64,000 nucleotides of DNA from Pseudomonas sp. PH1b (GTDB taxonomy: Bacteria > Pseudomonadota > Gammaproteobacteria > Pseudomonadales > Pseudomonadaceae). Location: positions 248,001 to 312,000 of the forward strand of contig NZ_AYMU01000007.1 of the NCBI RefSeq assembly GCF_000633395.1. The letters run 5' to 3'. Position numbers and translations under genes: made by a program. Under the pieces are notes generated by a model, which was given only the letters and a program-made list of their open reading frames with translations, was not told the origin of the DNA and ran no database searches. Shown here one piece after another: positions 49,850-62,128 of the stretch; position 1 is the first letter of the stretch; each line of letters opens with the position of its first letter.

Positions 49850-51778
49850 TTATTGATCGTCGAAATAACGTTCGTGCCAGTCCACCAGCGGTTGTGGCGA
49901 GTTGAGCTTCTGGCCGTAGATCACCGAGTAGGACAGGACGTTCTGTACATACTGGCGGGTCTCGTCGAAGGGAATGCTCTCCACCCAGACATCGAAACTC
50001 AGGTGGTCGGCGCCCTTGAGCCACTGGCGTACCCGTCCCGGACCTGCGTTATACGCGGCGGAGGCGAGGACCCGGTTGCCGTTGAACTGGCCGTGGACCT
50101 GGCTCAGGTAGGCAGCACCCAGTTGAATGTTCTTGTCCGGGTCCAACACCTGCTGCGGGGAAGCCAGGGGAATGCTGAACTTGCGCGCGGTTTCCTTGGC
50201 GGTGCCGGGCATCAGTTGCATCAGGCCGCTGGCGCCGACGCCGGAGCGGGCGTCGTCCATGAAGGCGCTTTCCTGGCGGGTAATGGCGAACACCCAGCTC
50301 GAATGCAGGCCGCGTACCTTGGCTTCACGCACCAGGGTGTCGCGATGGGCCATGGGGAAGCGGATGTCCAGGTCGTCCCAGTACTGGGCCTGGCTGATGG
50401 TGCGAATCGCCGGGAAATACCATTTAAGGTCGTAGGCCAGCCTGGCTTGGGCGACCATCTCGTCACGGTTGAAATGCCGGCTGACGTGATACCACTCGCG
50501 ACGCCCGTCGACGATCTGTCCGCGAGCGTGAAGCTCCAGGGCCCGTCGTACTCCGGGTGTGTTGCGGACCTTGTTGATCACGGCCTGGCTCAACATCAGC
50601 GGCTGGTTGTTCAACTGGTAGGGGGCCTTGGCGTGATCCGCGGCAAGGAAGCCGTAGAAGTCCCGCTCCTTCGCCAGGCCTTTGTACAGCACCAGGGCCT
50701 GAGGGTTTTTCGGTTCGGCCAGTTCCAGGCTGCGTGCCTGCCAGTAGCGCCAGCGGTTGGTGGTGGCCAGGTCCTGGGGCAGCTTGCGGGTCAGTTGGTA
50801 GGCGTCCTCCCAGCGAGCCAGGCGCAGCAGCAAGCGCAGGCGCCACTCGGAGACGGTGTTGTCCCGCAGCTCCGGGTCGTACTTGGTCATCACGTCCAGG
50901 GCGCGGCTGTCGAAGCGACGGGCCAGGGTCAGGCCGATCTCGCGGGCGATCGCCACCTTTTCGTCACGGGAGAAGTGCATGCTGCTGGCATAGCCGTCCA
51001 GCAATGCCATGGCCTTGTCCGGATCCTGGCGAGCCAGGCGGCGCAGGCCGAGACCGACGACATCGGACATGGCTTCGTCCGCAGGCTGGAAGCGTGAAGG
51101 CTGGCTCAGCAGCTCGGGCTTCTGCGCCACGTCCACCAGCAGGCGACCTTGCGGCGCCAGGGTGGTCATGCTTTTTACCAAGCTGTTGGCCAAGGGGTAG
51201 TTGCGGGCTTCGGCCGCCAGCTTGGCCCGTTGCCAGCGTTTTTGCTCGGTCAGTTGGCCTTCGGCGGCCCATTGGGCGAACAGTGCGTCGCAGGCGGCAG
51301 GCTGGGACTTGCCGGTCAGCCAGAGCTTCTCGGTAGCGGCATAGCCTTCGGCCTTGAGGTTGTGCCCCAGCTGGTACTGGCCATTGAGGCAGTCCAGCTC
51401 GGTGAAGTTGAGTTTCGGGTCGTAGTACCGGGAGAAGGTCGCCCAGTCGCCGCGTTCGGCCAGCCAGCGCAACCAGCGCAGTTTCATCCAGTTGGCCTGG
51501 GGCAGGTCGCCATGGGCGGCGAGGAACTTCTCGATTTCGGGGTTGCTGGCGGATTTCAGCCGGGCCGTGAGCTCGTCATAGGCCAGGTAGGGTTCCAGCG
51601 GGTAGTCGCGCAGGGCGTCGGCGTAACGGAAATATGGGCCGGAGTCGCCCTTGGCCAGGGCGCGCTTGGCCTCATCATAGTATTGGCGTTGCTGGGTCAG
51701 GTCCGCTGCCTGGACGGATTGCGCGGCAGTGGCGGAAAGAAGCAGACAGGATAACAAGCTGAAAAGGCGACTGCGCAT
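49850..51778 (-). CDS. slt: Soluble lytic murein transglycosylase
   Basis: A 642-residue periplasmic enzyme of the Slt70 type that cleaves the MurNAc-GlcNAc bond to form 1,6-anhydro ends during wall turnover. Signal peptide at residues 1-24 (M-R-S-R-L-F-S-L-L ... VQA); a long superhelical domain (about 30-430) and the C-terminal lysozyme-like domain with catalytic Glu503 in ITRQESAFMDDARSGVGASG, then GLMQLMPGTA and NIQLGAAYL. An in-frame extension to 51826 is not needed. The gene is divergent from uup, with about 213 bases between starts. Confidence 0.95.
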   Translation of the reverse strand: MRSRLFSLLSCLLLSATAAQSVQAADLTQQRQYYDEAKRALAKGDSGPYFRYADALRDYPLEPYLAYDELTARLKSASNPEIEKFLAAHGDLPQANWMKLRWLRWLAERGDWATFSRYYDPKLNFTELDCLNGQYQLGHNLKAEGYAATEKLWLTGKSQPAACDALFAQWAAEGQLTEQKRWQRAKLAAEARNYPLANSLVKSMTTLAPQGRLLVDVAQKPELLSQPSRFQPADEAMSDVVGLGLRRLARQDPDKAMALLDGYASSMHFSRDEKVAIAREIGLTLARRFDSRALDVMTKYDPELRDNTVSEWRLRLLLRLARWEDAYQLTRKLPQDLATTNRWRYWQARSLELAEPKNPQALVLYKGLAKERDFYGFLAADHAKAPYQLNNQPLMLSQAVINKVRNTPGVRRALELHARGQIVDGRREWYHVSRHFNRDEMVAQARLAYDLKWYFPAIRTISQAQYWDDLDIRFPMAHRDTLVREAKVRGLHSSWVFAITRQESAFMDDARSGVGASGLMQLMPGTAKETARKFSIPLASPQQVLDPDKNIQLGAAYLSQVHGQFNGNRVLASAAYNAGPGRVRQWLKGADHLSFDVWVESIPFDETRQYVQNVLSYSVIYGQKLNSPQPLVDWHERYFDDQ

Positions 51779-51991
51779 GAGACATCCGGGCAGAAAAATC
51801 ATGACAAGTGCCGACCGGGCCGACACTGATTGCTCACTAGCTTAGCCTTTTGCCAGCAACCGGTGATAGCTTTGCCGCCCCGTTGGCATCAGTTCGCAAC
51901 AAATGTGCCGTCGAGGCCGCCGGGCGCGAAATAGCCGGCCTTTTGAGGGTGCAAGTCAGGTAGAATGCGCGCCCGGTTTTTGGAGAACAAC

Positions 51992-53911
51992 ATGACCCTG
52001 CTCAAATTCAGCGATGTGTCCCTTGCTTTCGGCGCCATGCCGTTGTTGGACAAGGTGTCCTGGCAGATCGCCCGTGGTGAGCGGGTGTGCATCATCGGCC
52101 GTAACGGTACTGGCAAATCCAGCATGATGAAGCTGGTCAAGGGTGATCAAAAGCCCGACGACGGCTCCGTATGGCGCGCACCCGGTCTGAAGATCGGCGA
52201 ATTGCCCCAGGAATTGCCGGTGGCCGACGAGCGGACCGTGTTCGACGTGGTCGCCCAGGGCCTGGATGGCGTCGGCGAGCTGTTGGCCCAGTATCACCAC
52301 CTCAGCCAGAACATCGTCACCGACGCTGATCTGGAAAAGCTGATGCACGTTCAGCACGACCTCGAAGCCCGCGACGGCTGGCGCCTGCAGCAACTGGTGG
52401 ACAGCACCCTGAGCCGCCTGCAACTGCCGGCCGACAAGACCCTCGCCGAGTTGTCCGGTGGCTGGCGTCGTCGCGTGCTACTGGCTCAGGCCCTGGTGTC
52501 CGAGCCGGACCTGCTGCTCCTCGACGAACCGACCAACCACCTGGACATCGGTGCCATCGCCTGGCTGGAAGAGGCGCTGAAGGATTTCCAGGGCGCGGTC
52601 CTCTTTATTACCCACGACCGTTCCTTCCTGCAGAACCTGGCCACGCGCATCCTCGAACTGGATCGCGGCGGCCTGATCGACTGGAACGGCGACTACGCCA
52701 GCTTCCTAGTGCACAAGGAAGCCATGCTGGCGGCGGAAGAGACCGCCAACGCGCTGTTCGACAAGCGCCTGGCCCAGGAAGAAGTGTGGATCCGCCAGGG
52801 CATCAAGGCCCGGCGTACTCGTAACGAAGGTCGGGTGCGGGCCCTCAAGGCCCTGCGTGTCGAGCGCAGTGAGCGTCGCGAGCGTACCGGCAAGGCCAAT
52901 ATCCAGCTGGAAACCGCCGACAAGTCCGGCAAGCAGGTGATGGTGCTGGAGAATGTCAGCTTCGCGCACCCGGACGGCCCGTTCCTGGTCAAGGACTTCT
53001 CCATGGTCCTGCAGCGTGGCGATCGCATCGGCCTGCTGGGCGCCAACGGCACCGGCAAGACCACTTTGCTCAAGCTGATGCTCGGCGGCCTGGTGCCCAG
53101 CAGTGGCAAGGTGGAGGAGGGGACGCGGATCGACGTGGCCTACTTCGACCAGTTGCGTCACCAATTGGACCTGGAAAAGACCGTGATCGACAACGTGGCC
53201 GAAGGTCGCGACTTCATCGAGATCGATGGCCAGAGTCGTCACGTGCTGAGCTACCTCGGTGACTTCCTGTTCAGCCCGCAACGTGCCCGTACACCGGTCA
53301 AGGCCCTGTCCGGCGGCGAGCGCGCACGGTTGTTGCTGGCCAAGCTGTTCAGCAAGCCGGCCAACCTGCTGGTCCTCGACGAACCGACCAACGACCTCGA
53401 CGTGGAAACCCTCGAGTTGCTGGAAGAAGTGTTGCTGACCTTCCAGGGCACCGTGCTGATGGTCAGCCACGACCGGGCCTTCCTCGACAACGTAGTGACC
53501 AGCACCCTGGTGTTTGAAGGTGAAGGCAAGGTTCGCGAGTACGTGGGCGGTTATCAGGACTGGCTGCGCCAGGGCGGTTCGCCGCGGCTGCTGGGGGTTA
53601 CCGAGAACAAGTCCGGCAAGGCCGAACTGAATTCCGCCGTGGTTGCGCCGGTGCAGGCCGCAGCGCCGGCCGCCGTGCAGGAGGCTCCGGCGAAGAAGAA
53701 ACTGAGCTACAAACTGCAGCGCGAACTTGAGGCGCTGCCGGGGCAGATCGATGCCATGGAGCAGCAGATTGCCGGGGTCGAGGCGGAAATGGCCGATGCT
53801 GCTTTCTATCAGCGTCCGGCGGCTGAAACCGCTGCGGTCATCGCCCGCTTGGAGCAGTTGAATGCCGAGCTGGAGCAGATGGTCGAGCGTTGGGCCGAGC
53901 TGGATGCCTGA
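51992..53911 (+). CDS. uup: ABC-F protein Uup
   Basis: A 639-residue protein with two ABC domains and no membrane segments: Walker A motifs GRNGTGKSS (near residue 35) and GANGTGKTT (near 355), with signature motifs LSGGWRRR and LSGGERARLLLAKL. A charged linker joins them, and a C-terminal coiled coil (KKKLSYKLQRELEALPGQID onwards) is the DNA/ribosome-binding feature of Uup. Uup influences transposon excision and 50S ribosome-linked functions. TGGAGAA precedes the ATG. An upstream in-frame start at 51965 is less likely. Confidence 0.94.
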   Translation: MTLLKFSDVSLAFGAMPLLDKVSWQIARGERVCIIGRNGTGKSSMMKLVKGDQKPDDGSVWRAPGLKIGELPQELPVADERTVFDVVAQGLDGVGELLAQYHHLSQNIVTDADLEKLMHVQHDLEARDGWRLQQLVDSTLSRLQLPADKTLAELSGGWRRRVLLAQALVSEPDLLLLDEPTNHLDIGAIAWLEEALKDFQGAVLFITHDRSFLQNLATRILELDRGGLIDWNGDYASFLVHKEAMLAAEETANALFDKRLAQEEVWIRQGIKARRTRNEGRVRALKALRVERSERRERTGKANIQLETADKSGKQVMVLENVSFAHPDGPFLVKDFSMVLQRGDRIGLLGANGTGKTTLLKLMLGGLVPSSGKVEEGTRIDVAYFDQLRHQLDLEKTVIDNVAEGRDFIEIDGQSRHVLSYLGDFLFSPQRARTPVKALSGGERARLLLAKLFSKPANLLVLDEPTNDLDVETLELLEEVLLTFQGTVLMVSHDRAFLDNVVTSTLVFEGEGKVREYVGGYQDWLRQGGSPRLLGVTENKSGKAELNSAVVAPVQAAAPAAVQEAPAKKKLSYKLQRELEALPGQIDAMEQQIAGVEAEMADAAFYQRPAAETAAVIARLEQLNAELEQMVERWAELDA

Positions 53912-53927
53912 GTGACTGACGAGTGAT

Positions 53928-53960
53928 AAAAAAGCCCGACTTCAGCGTCGGGCTTTTTTT
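53928..53960. terminator. Bidirectional Rho-independent terminator between uup and uspA-like gene
   Basis: AAAAAAGCCCGAC-TTCAGC-GTCGGGCTTTTTTT; T-tracts on both strands suit the convergent genes. Confidence 0.9.
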
Positions 53961-53998
53961 CGCAGCAGTTACCGGTTTGGCAGCGGCCGGGTGAGGGC

Positions 53999-54436
53999 TT
54001 AGCGTTTGGCCAGGTGCACCGCCAGCACGTCGCAAGGTGCGCCGTGCAGGACGTCATTGGCGGTGGAACCCAGCAGCAGAGCGAGGCCGTGACGGCCATG
54101 GCTGCCGACCACGATCAGGTCGCATTCCTGTTCCTTGGCCAGGTGATGGATCTCCTGGCGTGGCTGGCCATAGGTCAGGTGGCTGTAGTCCTTGGTCAGC
54201 TCCGGGTATTTGTTGATCAGCCGGTCCAGGCGCTCCTTGGCCTGGTCGAACTGTTGCTGCTGCAGTTGCGAAAGGTCCATCGGCACGTCGCCACCGAAGG
54301 CCATGGCCATGGGTTCGACAATGTGCACCAGGGACAGCTTGGCTCCATTGCTCACAGACAGCTCGCGAGCGCGGTGGATAACAGGATCGCACTCTTCGGT
54401 TAGATCTACGGCGACCAGAATATGGTGGTAGGACAT
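53999..54436 (-). CDS. Universal stress protein (UspA family)
   Basis: A 145-residue single-domain Usp: N-terminal YHHILVAVDLTEECDPVIHRA, and the ATP-binding GSHGRHGLALLLGSTANDVL near residue 112 (G-2x-G-9x-G(S/T) pattern), placing it with ATP-binding members. Such proteins increase in growth arrest and oxygen limitation in Pseudomonas. I see no Anr box in the 100 bases upstream. Confidence 0.93.
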   Translation of the reverse strand: MSYHHILVAVDLTEECDPVIHRARELSVSNGAKLSLVHIVEPMAMAFGGDVPMDLSQLQQQQFDQAKERLDRLINKYPELTKDYSHLTYGQPRQEIHHLAKEQECDLIVVGSHGRHGLALLLGSTANDVLHGAPCDVLAVHLAKR

Positions 54437-54537
54437 GAGGCGCTCCTCCTGAGGATTGCAATAGCTTCAAGTATGGCTGGTTTCAAGCGGGTTGGTTGCA
54501 CCCTGGTCCCGCTCATCAAAAAATCGAGAGTACTGAT

Positions 54538-54975
54538 ATGACGGTCTGGATAGTGGTGTCAATCCTTGCGGTGGTTCTGAGTCCCTTGGCCTGGTTGCGA
54601 CCTTCGCGTCACCAGAGCGGGCTCATTGCCTTGCGCATGGAGGCCCGACGCATGGGATTGGCCATGCAACTGGCGCCTCAGCAATGGCCGCACTGGCTGG
54701 GGCAGGAGCCGCCCAACCCTTGCCCGCAGTACCATCGGCCGCGGCGCAACGGGCAATCGGCCTGCTGGAGTTACTGGCAGGTTGCGCCGGGCCAATGGGT
54801 CAACCAGTGGCGTGAGCCCTGTGTCGATGAGGTGCTGCTCAAGCATCTTGAGACGCTGCCGGCGGGGGTGTTCAAGGTCGAGGCGGACAAGCAACTGATC
54901 GCCCTGTACTGGAATGAGCGCGGTGAAGTCAGTGTTTTGCAGGATATTGCCTCAGTGCTCAAGGCATTGGCCTGA
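54538..54975 (+). CDS. Small membrane-anchored hypothetical protein
   Basis: A 145-residue protein with an N-terminal helix (M-T-V-W-I-V-V-S-I-L-A-V-V-L-S-P-L-A, residues 1-20) followed by a soluble, Trp-rich region (WPHWLGQEPP, CWSYWQVAPGQWVNQW). I do not recognise a functional family; homologues next to uup and fadBA are expected in Pseudomonas (recollection of gene order). ATG 54538 places the helix at the N-terminus; an in-frame start at 54496 is possible but adds only 14 residues before it. Confidence 0.8.
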   Translation: MTVWIVVSILAVVLSPLAWLRPSRHQSGLIALRMEARRMGLAMQLAPQQWPHWLGQEPPNPCPQYHRPRRNGQSACWSYWQVAPGQWVNQWREPCVDEVLLKHLETLPAGVFKVEADKQLIALYWNERGEVSVLQDIASVLKALA

Positions 54976-55545
54976 AGCAATGGCGCAGGCGTTCGCGGCA
55001 ATCGCGGACGCCTGGTCTGAAAGCCCCGGCATCAGCGCCGAGCAGGGTGGCCTTGGCGGGCCACTCACCTCATTTGCGCTGCGGCGCGCCAATGGCTGCC
55101 CCTCGATCGAGGGCGATTTGCTCGGCCTTGTCCAGGCTCAGAAACGCCTCGGTTTTTCCTCGGATATTTCCCTGTCCTGTTAGCTATTGATCCGACTTGT
55201 CGGGGGATTTAGGGCGACTTTTCTAAATATTGATCCTATGAATGGCTGTAAATGCAGGGTCGTGTTGATCGTTCGAGGGGCGATGAAGTGACCGCAAAGT
55301 CGTGTTTCAAACAGCATTTTGCACGATTGACAATTGGCGGATTTTCCCTGAATGTGGCGTACCCAAATCAAACGGGCGTATGAAATGAGCGTTTGTGTCC
55401 CAGGCGACTCTATACAGAATCCCGACTATCGCGTTGGCGGGTGTGCCTGGCGGATTGGCGTTAGCATCGACGGTAACGTCAGTGCCAAGCCAGAAGCTAG
55501 CGTCCGACGTGTACTGTTCAGCTTCCATATCGTGGAGATCAGTTG
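54976..55545 (+). promoter_or_regulatory. Intergenic region upstream of fadBA
   Basis: The 570 bases hold no supported gene. A hairpin with an 11-bp stem (54987-54997 with 55003-55013, one G-T pair) may end the upstream transcript. CAAACAGCATTTTG at 55308-55321 matches the PsrA fatty-acid-repressor pattern CAAAC-N4-GTTTG with one mismatch. A looser CAAAC/GTTTG pair with 17 bases between arms lies at 55369-55395. TATACA at 55411-55416 is a possible -10. These fit the known fatty-acid control of fadBA but are motif matches only. Confidence 0.45.
55308..55321. promoter_or_regulatory. PsrA-like site upstream of fadBA
   Basis: CAAACAGCATTTTG, one mismatch from the CAAAC-N4-GTTTG consensus, about 225 bases before fadB. 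In pseudomonads PsrA represses fadBA until long-chain fatty acids are present. Confidence 0.4.
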
Positions 55546-57693
55546 ATGATTTACGAAGGTAAAGCCATCACGGTTAAGGCTCTTGAAAGTGGCATCGTCG
55601 AATTGAATTTCGACCTCAAGGGTGAGTCCGTCAACAAGTTCAACCGTCTAACCCTGAACGAATTGCGTCAGGCCGTTGACACCATCAAGGCAGATGCGTC
55701 GATCAAAGGCGTGATCGTCAGCAGTGGCAAGGACGTGTTCATCGTCGGTGCCGACATCACCGAGTTTGTCGACAACTTCAAGCTGCCGGATGCCGAGCTG
55801 GTGGCAGGCAACCTCGAAGCCAACAAGATCTTCAGCGATTTCGAAGACCTCAACGTGCCGACCGTTGCTGCAATCAACGGCATCGCCCTGGGCGGCGGCC
55901 TGGAAATGTGCCTGGCCGCGGACTACCGCGTCATGGCTGCCAGCGCCAAGATCGGCCTGCCGGAAGTCAAGCTGGGCATCTACCCGGGCTTCGGCGGTAC
56001 CGTGCGCCTGCCGCGCATCATCGGTGCCGATAACGCCATCGAATGGATTGCCGCCGGCAAGGAAAACCGTGCCGAAGACGCGCTGAAAGTCGGCGCTGTC
56101 GATGCTGTGGTTGCTCCCGATAAACTCAAGGATGCCGCTCTGGCCCTGGTCAAGCGCGCCATTTCCGGCGAGTTCGACTACAAGGCCAAGCGCCAGCCGA
56201 AGCTGGAAAAGCTCAAGCTCAACGCCATCGAGCAGATGATGGCGTTCGAAACCGCCAAGGGTTTCGTGGCCGGCCAGGCGGGCCCGAACTACCCGGCGCC
56301 GGTCGAAGCGATCAAGACCATCCAGAAAGCCGCCAACTTTGGTCGCGACAAGGCTCTGGAAGTGGAAGCCGCAGGCTTCGTCAAACTGGCCAAGACCTCT
56401 GCCGCGCAAAGCCTGATCGGCCTGTTCCTGAACGATCAGGAACTGAAGAAAAAGGCCAAGGCCTACGACGAAATCGCCAAGGACGTGAAGCAGGCCGCGG
56501 TACTCGGCGCCGGCATCATGGGTGGCGGCATCGCCTATCAGTCGGCGTCCAAAGGCACGCCGATCCTGATGAAGGACATCAACGAGCACGGTATCGAGCA
56601 GGGTCTGGCTGAAGCCGCGAAACTGCTGGTGGGCCGCGTTGACAAGGGCCGCATGACTGCGGCGAAGATGGCCGAGGTGCTCAACGGCATTCGTCCGACC
56701 CTGTCCTACGGTGACTTCGGCAACGTCGACCTGGTGGTCGAGGCCGTGGTCGAGAACCCCAAGGTCAAGCAGATCGTGCTGGCTGAAGTGGAAGGCCAGG
56801 TCAAGGAGGACACCATCCTGGCGTCCAACACCTCGACCATTTCCATCAGCCTGCTGGCCAAGGCCCTCAAGCGTCCGGAAAACTTCGTCGGCATGCACTT
56901 CTTCAACCCGGTGCACATGATGCCGCTGGTGGAAGTGATCCGTGGTGAGAAGTCCAGCGAGCTGGCCGTGGCCACCACCGTTGCCTACGCCAAGAAAATG
57001 GGCAAGAACCCGATCGTGGTCAATGACTGCCCGGGTTTCCTGGTCAACCGCGTACTGTTCCCGTACTTCGGCGGTTTCGCCAAGCTGGTCAGCGCCGGTG
57101 TGGACTTCGTCCGTATCGACAAGGTCATGGAAAAATTCGGCTGGCCAATGGGCCCGGCGTACCTGATGGACGTGGTCGGCATCGACACCGGCCACCACGG
57201 TCGCGACGTGATGGCTGAAGGTTTCCCGGATCGCATGAAGGATGATCGTCGTTCGGCCATCGACGTGCTTTACGAAGCCAAGCGCCTGGGCCAGAAGAAC
57301 GGCAAGGGTTTCTACGCCTACGAGGCCGACAAGAAAGGCAAGCAGAAGAAGGTTGCCGATCCGTCGGTACTGGAAGTGCTCAAGCCGATCGTCTACGAGC
57401 AGCGTGAAGTCACCGACGAAGACATCATCAACTGGATGATGATCCCGCTGTGCCTGGAAACCGTTCGCTGCCTGGAAGACGGCATCGTCGAAACCGCTGC
57501 CGAAGCCGACATGGGCCTGGTCTACGGTATTGGTTTCCCTCCATTCCGTGGCGGTGCGCTGCGCTACATCGATTCCATTGGTGTTGCCGAATTCGTTGCC
57601 CTGGCCGACCAGTACGCCGATCTGGGCGCGCTGTACCACCCGACCGCGAAGCTGCGTGAAATGGCCAAGAACGGCCAGAGCTTCTTCGGTTAA
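55546..57693 (+). CDS. fadB: Fatty acid oxidation complex alpha subunit FadB
   Basis: A 715-residue multifunctional protein with enoyl-CoA hydratase/isomerase activity in the N-terminal half ([18 protein letters not shown] near residue 110; catalytic glutamates in [15 protein letters not shown]) and 3-hydroxyacyl-CoA dehydrogenase in the C-terminal half (NAD motif [17 protein letters not shown] near 320; [14 protein letters not shown]). It forms an alpha2beta2 complex with FadA. The chosen ATG (M-I-Y-E-G-K) follows GGAGA; a TTG one codon earlier is less likely. fadA begins 30 bases after the stop. Confidence 0.97.
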   Translation: MIYEGKAITVKALESGIVELNFDLKGESVNKFNRLTLNELRQAVDTIKADASIKGVIVSSGKDVFIVGADITEFVDNFKLPDAELVAGNLEANKIFSDFEDLNVPTVAAINGIALGGGLEMCLAADYRVMAASAKIGLPEVKLGIYPGFGGTVRLPRIIGADNAIEWIAAGKENRAEDALKVGAVDAVVAPDKLKDAALALVKRAISGEFDYKAKRQPKLEKLKLNAIEQMMAFETAKGFVAGQAGPNYPAPVEAIKTIQKAANFGRDKALEVEAAGFVKLAKTSAAQSLIGLFLNDQELKKKAKAYDEIAKDVKQAAVLGAGIMGGGIAYQSASKGTPILMKDINEHGIEQGLAEAAKLLVGRVDKGRMTAAKMAEVLNGIRPTLSYGDFGNVDLVVEAVVENPKVKQIVLAEVEGQVKEDTILASNTSTISISLLAKALKRPENFVGMHFFNPVHMMPLVEVIRGEKSSELAVATTVAYAKKMGKNPIVVNDCPGFLVNRVLFPYFGGFAKLVSAGVDFVRIDKVMEKFGWPMGPAYLMDVVGIDTGHHGRDVMAEGFPDRMKDDRRSAIDVLYEAKRLGQKNGKGFYAYEADKKGKQKKVADPSVLEVLKPIVYEQREVTDEDIINWMMIPLCLETVRCLEDGIVETAAEADMGLVYGIGFPPFRGGALRYIDSIGVAEFVALADQYADLGALYHPTAKLREMAKNGQSFFG

Positions 57694-58899
<1,206 letters not shown>

Positions 58900-58916
58900 G
58901 CGTTGGGTTGATGGAA

Positions 58917-58941
58917 GCCGGGGCCCAGTGCCCCGGTTTTT
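58917..58941 (+). terminator. Rho-independent terminator of fadBA
   Basis: Stem CCGGGGC / GCCCCGG followed by TTTTTG, about 18 bases after the fadA stop. Confidence 0.85.
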
Positions 58942-58998
58942 GTTTTTCGGAAGATTTATTTGTTTTTATTTTGAAAAAAATTGCACGAGGGCCAGAGC

Positions 58999-59235
58999 AT
59001 GCAGTTACAACCCGGGCTCTATCAGCATTACAAGGGGCCGCAGTACCGCGTTTTCAGCGTGGCGCGGCATTCCGAGACGGAAGAAGAAGTGGTGTTCTAT
59101 CAAGCCCTGTATGGGGATTACGGCTTTTGGGTACGCCCCTTGAGCATGTTCCTGGAGTCGGTCGAAGTTGACGGCGAGCAGGTCCCGCGCTTTGCTTTGG
59201 TGCAGGCCGAACCCAGTCTTTTTTCACCGGCATGA
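58999..59235 (+). CDS. DUF1653-family small protein
   Basis: A 78-residue protein with the DUF1653 pattern: YQHYKGPQYRVFSVARHSET, EEEVVFYQALYGDYGFWVRP and SMFLESVEVDG. No signal peptide. The function is unknown. ATG 58999 follows a purine-rich GAGGGCC; an in-frame TTG at 58981 is possible. Confidence 0.88.
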   Translation: MQLQPGLYQHYKGPQYRVFSVARHSETEEEVVFYQALYGDYGFWVRPLSMFLESVEVDGEQVPRFALVQAEPSLFSPA

Positions 59236-59349
59236 GTACAGGTCGCGCAGTACCCTGCGCTTGACCTCACCCTGTTGCCACTATATATAGCGGTGCCGCG
59301 TCAGGCGCCAACCGCCTTTCACTTCTCGAATTCAGGAATTTTCTGATCC

Positions 59350-61968
59350 ATGGGCAAATCGCTGGTCATTGTGGAATCCCCGGCTAAGGCCAAGACCATC
59401 AACAAGTACTTGGGCAACCAATACGTGGTGAAGTCGAGTATCGGCCATATCCGAGACCTGCCCACCAGCGGTTCGGCAAGTGCCGCCAAAGAGCCTGCTG
59501 CCAAGCGTGGCAAGGCCGCTGTGGGCGAAGCCCCGGCCTTGTCGCCAAAGGAAAAAGCGCGCAAGCAGCTGGTGTCGCGCATGGGCGTCGACCCCGAGCA
59601 CGGCTGGAAGGCCAAGTACGAAATCCTTCCTGGCAAGGAAAAGGTCATCGAAGAGCTGCGCCGCCTTGCCAAGGATGCCGACACCATCTATCTCGCAACG
59701 GACTTGGACCGCGAAGGGGAAGCCATCGCCTGGCACCTGCGGGAAGCCATTGGCGGTGATGACAGCCGCTACAAGCGCGTGGTGTTCAACGAAATCACCA
59801 AGAAGGCGATTCAGGAAGCCTTCTCCCAGCCGGGCGAGCTGGATATTCATCGGGTCAATGCGCAGCAGGCGCGGCGCTTCCTCGACCGCGTGGTGGGCTA
59901 CATGGTCTCGCCATTGCTGTGGGCGAAGATTGCCCGCGGCCTGTCTGCCGGTCGCGTGCAGTCGGTAGCGGTGAAACTGGTGGTGGAGCGCGAGCGTGAG
60001 ATTCGTGCCTTCATCCCCGAAGAATACTGGGAGATCCACGCGGATCTCGGCACTGCCAAGGGCGCCAATGTGCGCTTTGAAGTGGCTCGTGAGAACGGCG
60101 AGGCCTTCAAGCCGCTCAACGAAGCCCAGGCCATGGCTGCCCTGGAGAAGCTCAAGGCGTCGGCCTATAGCGTCGCCAAGCGCGAGGACAAGCCCACCAG
60201 CAGCAAGCCTTCGGCGCCGTTCATCACGTCCACCCTGCAGCAGGCCGCGAGCAATCGCCTGGGCTTCGGGGTGAAGAAGACCATGATGATGGCCCAGCGT
60301 CTGTATGAGGCTGGCTACATCACCTATATGCGTACCGACTCCACCAACCTCTCGGCTGACGCCGTGGCGATGGCGCGGACTTATATCGAAGACGAGTTCG
60401 GCAACAAGTACCTGCCGGCCTCGCCCAACGTCTACAGCAGCAAGGAAGGGGCCCAGGAGGCGCACGAAGCGATTCGTCCGTCCGATGTGAATACCCATCC
60501 AAGCAAGCTGTCGGGCATGGAACGTGACGCTGAGCGCCTCTATGAGCTGATCTGGCGCCAGTTCGTCGCTTGCCAGATGCTGCCGGCGCAATACCTGTCC
60601 ACCACCGTCAGCGTCGCGGCTGGGGGCTTCGAGCTGCGTGCCAAGGGCCGCATCCTCAAGTTCGACGGCTACACCCGGGTCATGCCGCAGATGGCCAAGC
60701 CGGGCGACGACGATGTCCTGCCGGAAATGGCTCAGGGCGAAGTGCTGAAGCTGATCAAGCTCGATCCAAGCCAGCACTTCACCAAGCCGCCGGCACGCTA
60801 CTCCGAAGCCAGCCTGGTGAAGGAAATGGAAAAGCGCGGCATCGGTCGTCCTTCGACCTACGCGGCGATCATTTCGACCATTCAGGACCGCGGCTATGTG
60901 ACCCTGCACAACCGGCGTTTCTATTCGGAAAAAATGGGTGACATCGTCACCGAGCGCCTCTCCGAGAGTTTCTCCAACCTCATGGACTACGGTTTCACCG
61001 CAGGCATGGAAGAGAACCTCGATGATGTGGCCCAGGGCGAGCGCGACTGGAAGAACGTGCTCGACGAGTTCTATGGCGACTTCAAGAAGAAGCTCGAAGT
61101 GGCCGAGAGCGCGGAAAGCGGCATGCGTGCCAACCAGCCGGTGATGACCGATATTCCGTGCCAGACCTGTGGTCGTCCGATGCAGATCCGTACCGCATCG
61201 ACCGGTGTGTTCCTCGGCTGTTCAGGCTACAGCCTGCCACCCAAGGAGCGTTGCAAAGCTACCGTCAACCTGGTGCCGGGCGATGAAATCGCCGCCGACG
61301 ATGAAGGCGAGTCCGAGTCCCTGGTACTGCGCGGCAAGCACCGTTGCCCGATCTGCAGCACGGCGATGGATGCTTACCTGCTGGATGAGAAGCGCAAGCT
61401 GCACATCTGCGGTAACAACCCGGATTGCGCCGGTTACGAGATCGAAGAAGGCAGCTACCGGATCAAGGGCTACGAAGGCCCGAGTCTGGAGTGCGACAAG
61501 TGCGGCAGTGAGATGCAGCTCAAGACCGGTCGTTTCGGCAAGTTCTTCGGTTGCACCAACCCCACGTGCAAGAACACTCGTAAACTGCTGAAAAGTGGTG
61601 ATGCAGCCCCGCCGAAGATGGATCCGGTGAAGATGCCCGAGCTCAAATGCGAGAAGGTCAACGACACCTACATCCTGCGCGATGGCGCTTCTGGGCTGTT
61701 CCTGGCCGCCAGCCAGTTCCCGAAGAACCGCGAGACCCGTGCGCCGCTGGTGCTGGAGTTGATCCCGCACAAGGACGAGATCGATCCGAAGTACCACTTC
61801 CTGTGCGAAGCGCCGATCAAGGACCCGGATGGCCGTCCAGCCGTGGTTCGCTACAGCCGCAAGACCAAGGAGCAGTACGTGCAGACCGAGATCGATGGCA
61901 AGCCCACCGGTTGGCGTGCCTTCTACGACGGCGGCAGTTGGAAGGTCGAAGACAAGCGCACTAAATGA
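59350..61968 (+). CDS. topA: DNA topoisomerase I (type IA)
   Basis: An 872-residue enzyme relaxing negative supercoils. Toprim domain at the start ([32 protein letters not shown] near residue 115). The active-site tyrosine is Tyr326 in [10 protein letters not shown]. The C-terminal zinc-finger repeats are visible as [17 protein letters not shown] and CDKCGSEMQ, ending with a lysine-rich tail. Length matches proteobacterial TopA. A hairpin follows the stop. Confidence 0.97.
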   Translation: MGKSLVIVESPAKAKTINKYLGNQYVVKSSIGHIRDLPTSGSASAAKEPAAKRGKAAVGEAPALSPKEKARKQLVSRMGVDPEHGWKAKYEILPGKEKVIEELRRLAKDADTIYLATDLDREGEAIAWHLREAIGGDDSRYKRVVFNEITKKAIQEAFSQPGELDIHRVNAQQARRFLDRVVGYMVSPLLWAKIARGLSAGRVQSVAVKLVVEREREIRAFIPEEYWEIHADLGTAKGANVRFEVARENGEAFKPLNEAQAMAALEKLKASAYSVAKREDKPTSSKPSAPFITSTLQQAASNRLGFGVKKTMMMAQRLYEAGYITYMRTDSTNLSADAVAMARTYIEDEFGNKYLPASPNVYSSKEGAQEAHEAIRPSDVNTHPSKLSGMERDAERLYELIWRQFVACQMLPAQYLSTTVSVAAGGFELRAKGRILKFDGYTRVMPQMAKPGDDDVLPEMAQGEVLKLIKLDPSQHFTKPPARYSEASLVKEMEKRGIGRPSTYAAIISTIQDRGYVTLHNRRFYSEKMGDIVTERLSESFSNLMDYGFTAGMEENLDDVAQGERDWKNVLDEFYGDFKKKLEVAESAESGMRANQPVMTDIPCQTCGRPMQIRTASTGVFLGCSGYSLPPKERCKATVNLVPGDEIAADDEGESESLVLRGKHRCPICSTAMDAYLLDEKRKLHICGNNPDCAGYEIEEGSYRIKGYEGPSLECDKCGSEMQLKTGRFGKFFGCTNPTCKNTRKLLKSGDAAPPKMDPVKMPELKCEKVNDTYILRDGASGLFLAASQFPKNRETRAPLVLELIPHKDEIDPKYHFLCEAPIKDPDGRPAVVRYSRKTKEQYVQTEIDGKPTGWRAFYDGGSWKVEDKRTK

Positions 61969-62007
61969 TGGAGGCGCCGAGGTTTGCTGCTCGGCGCGCT
62001 GTTGGAC

Positions 62008-62049
62008 AAGGCCGCATGAAACCTCCGGGCTTCATGCGGCCTTTCTTTT
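62008..62049 (+). terminator. Rho-independent terminator after topA
   Basis: AAGGCCGCATGAA pairs with TTCATGCGGCCTTT, then TCTTTTG. Starts 40 bases after the topA stop. Confidence 0.85.
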
Positions 62050-62128
62050 GGCTTGCGGCAAACCGAAGCGATCCCTGAAACTGTGTGCCATCCGCATTCG
62101 TTTCTCTCTCCTGCTGGAGGCTGCCCAT

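Noticed and set aside
55073..55184. Minus-strand 37-codon reading (EAFLSLDKAEQIALDRGAAI) upstream of fadBA
   Set aside because: Plausible composition but no start codon with ribosome site and no recognised family.
55648..57639. 663-codon minus-strand frame opposite fadB
   Set aside because: Shadow of fadB; no domain or ribosome site.
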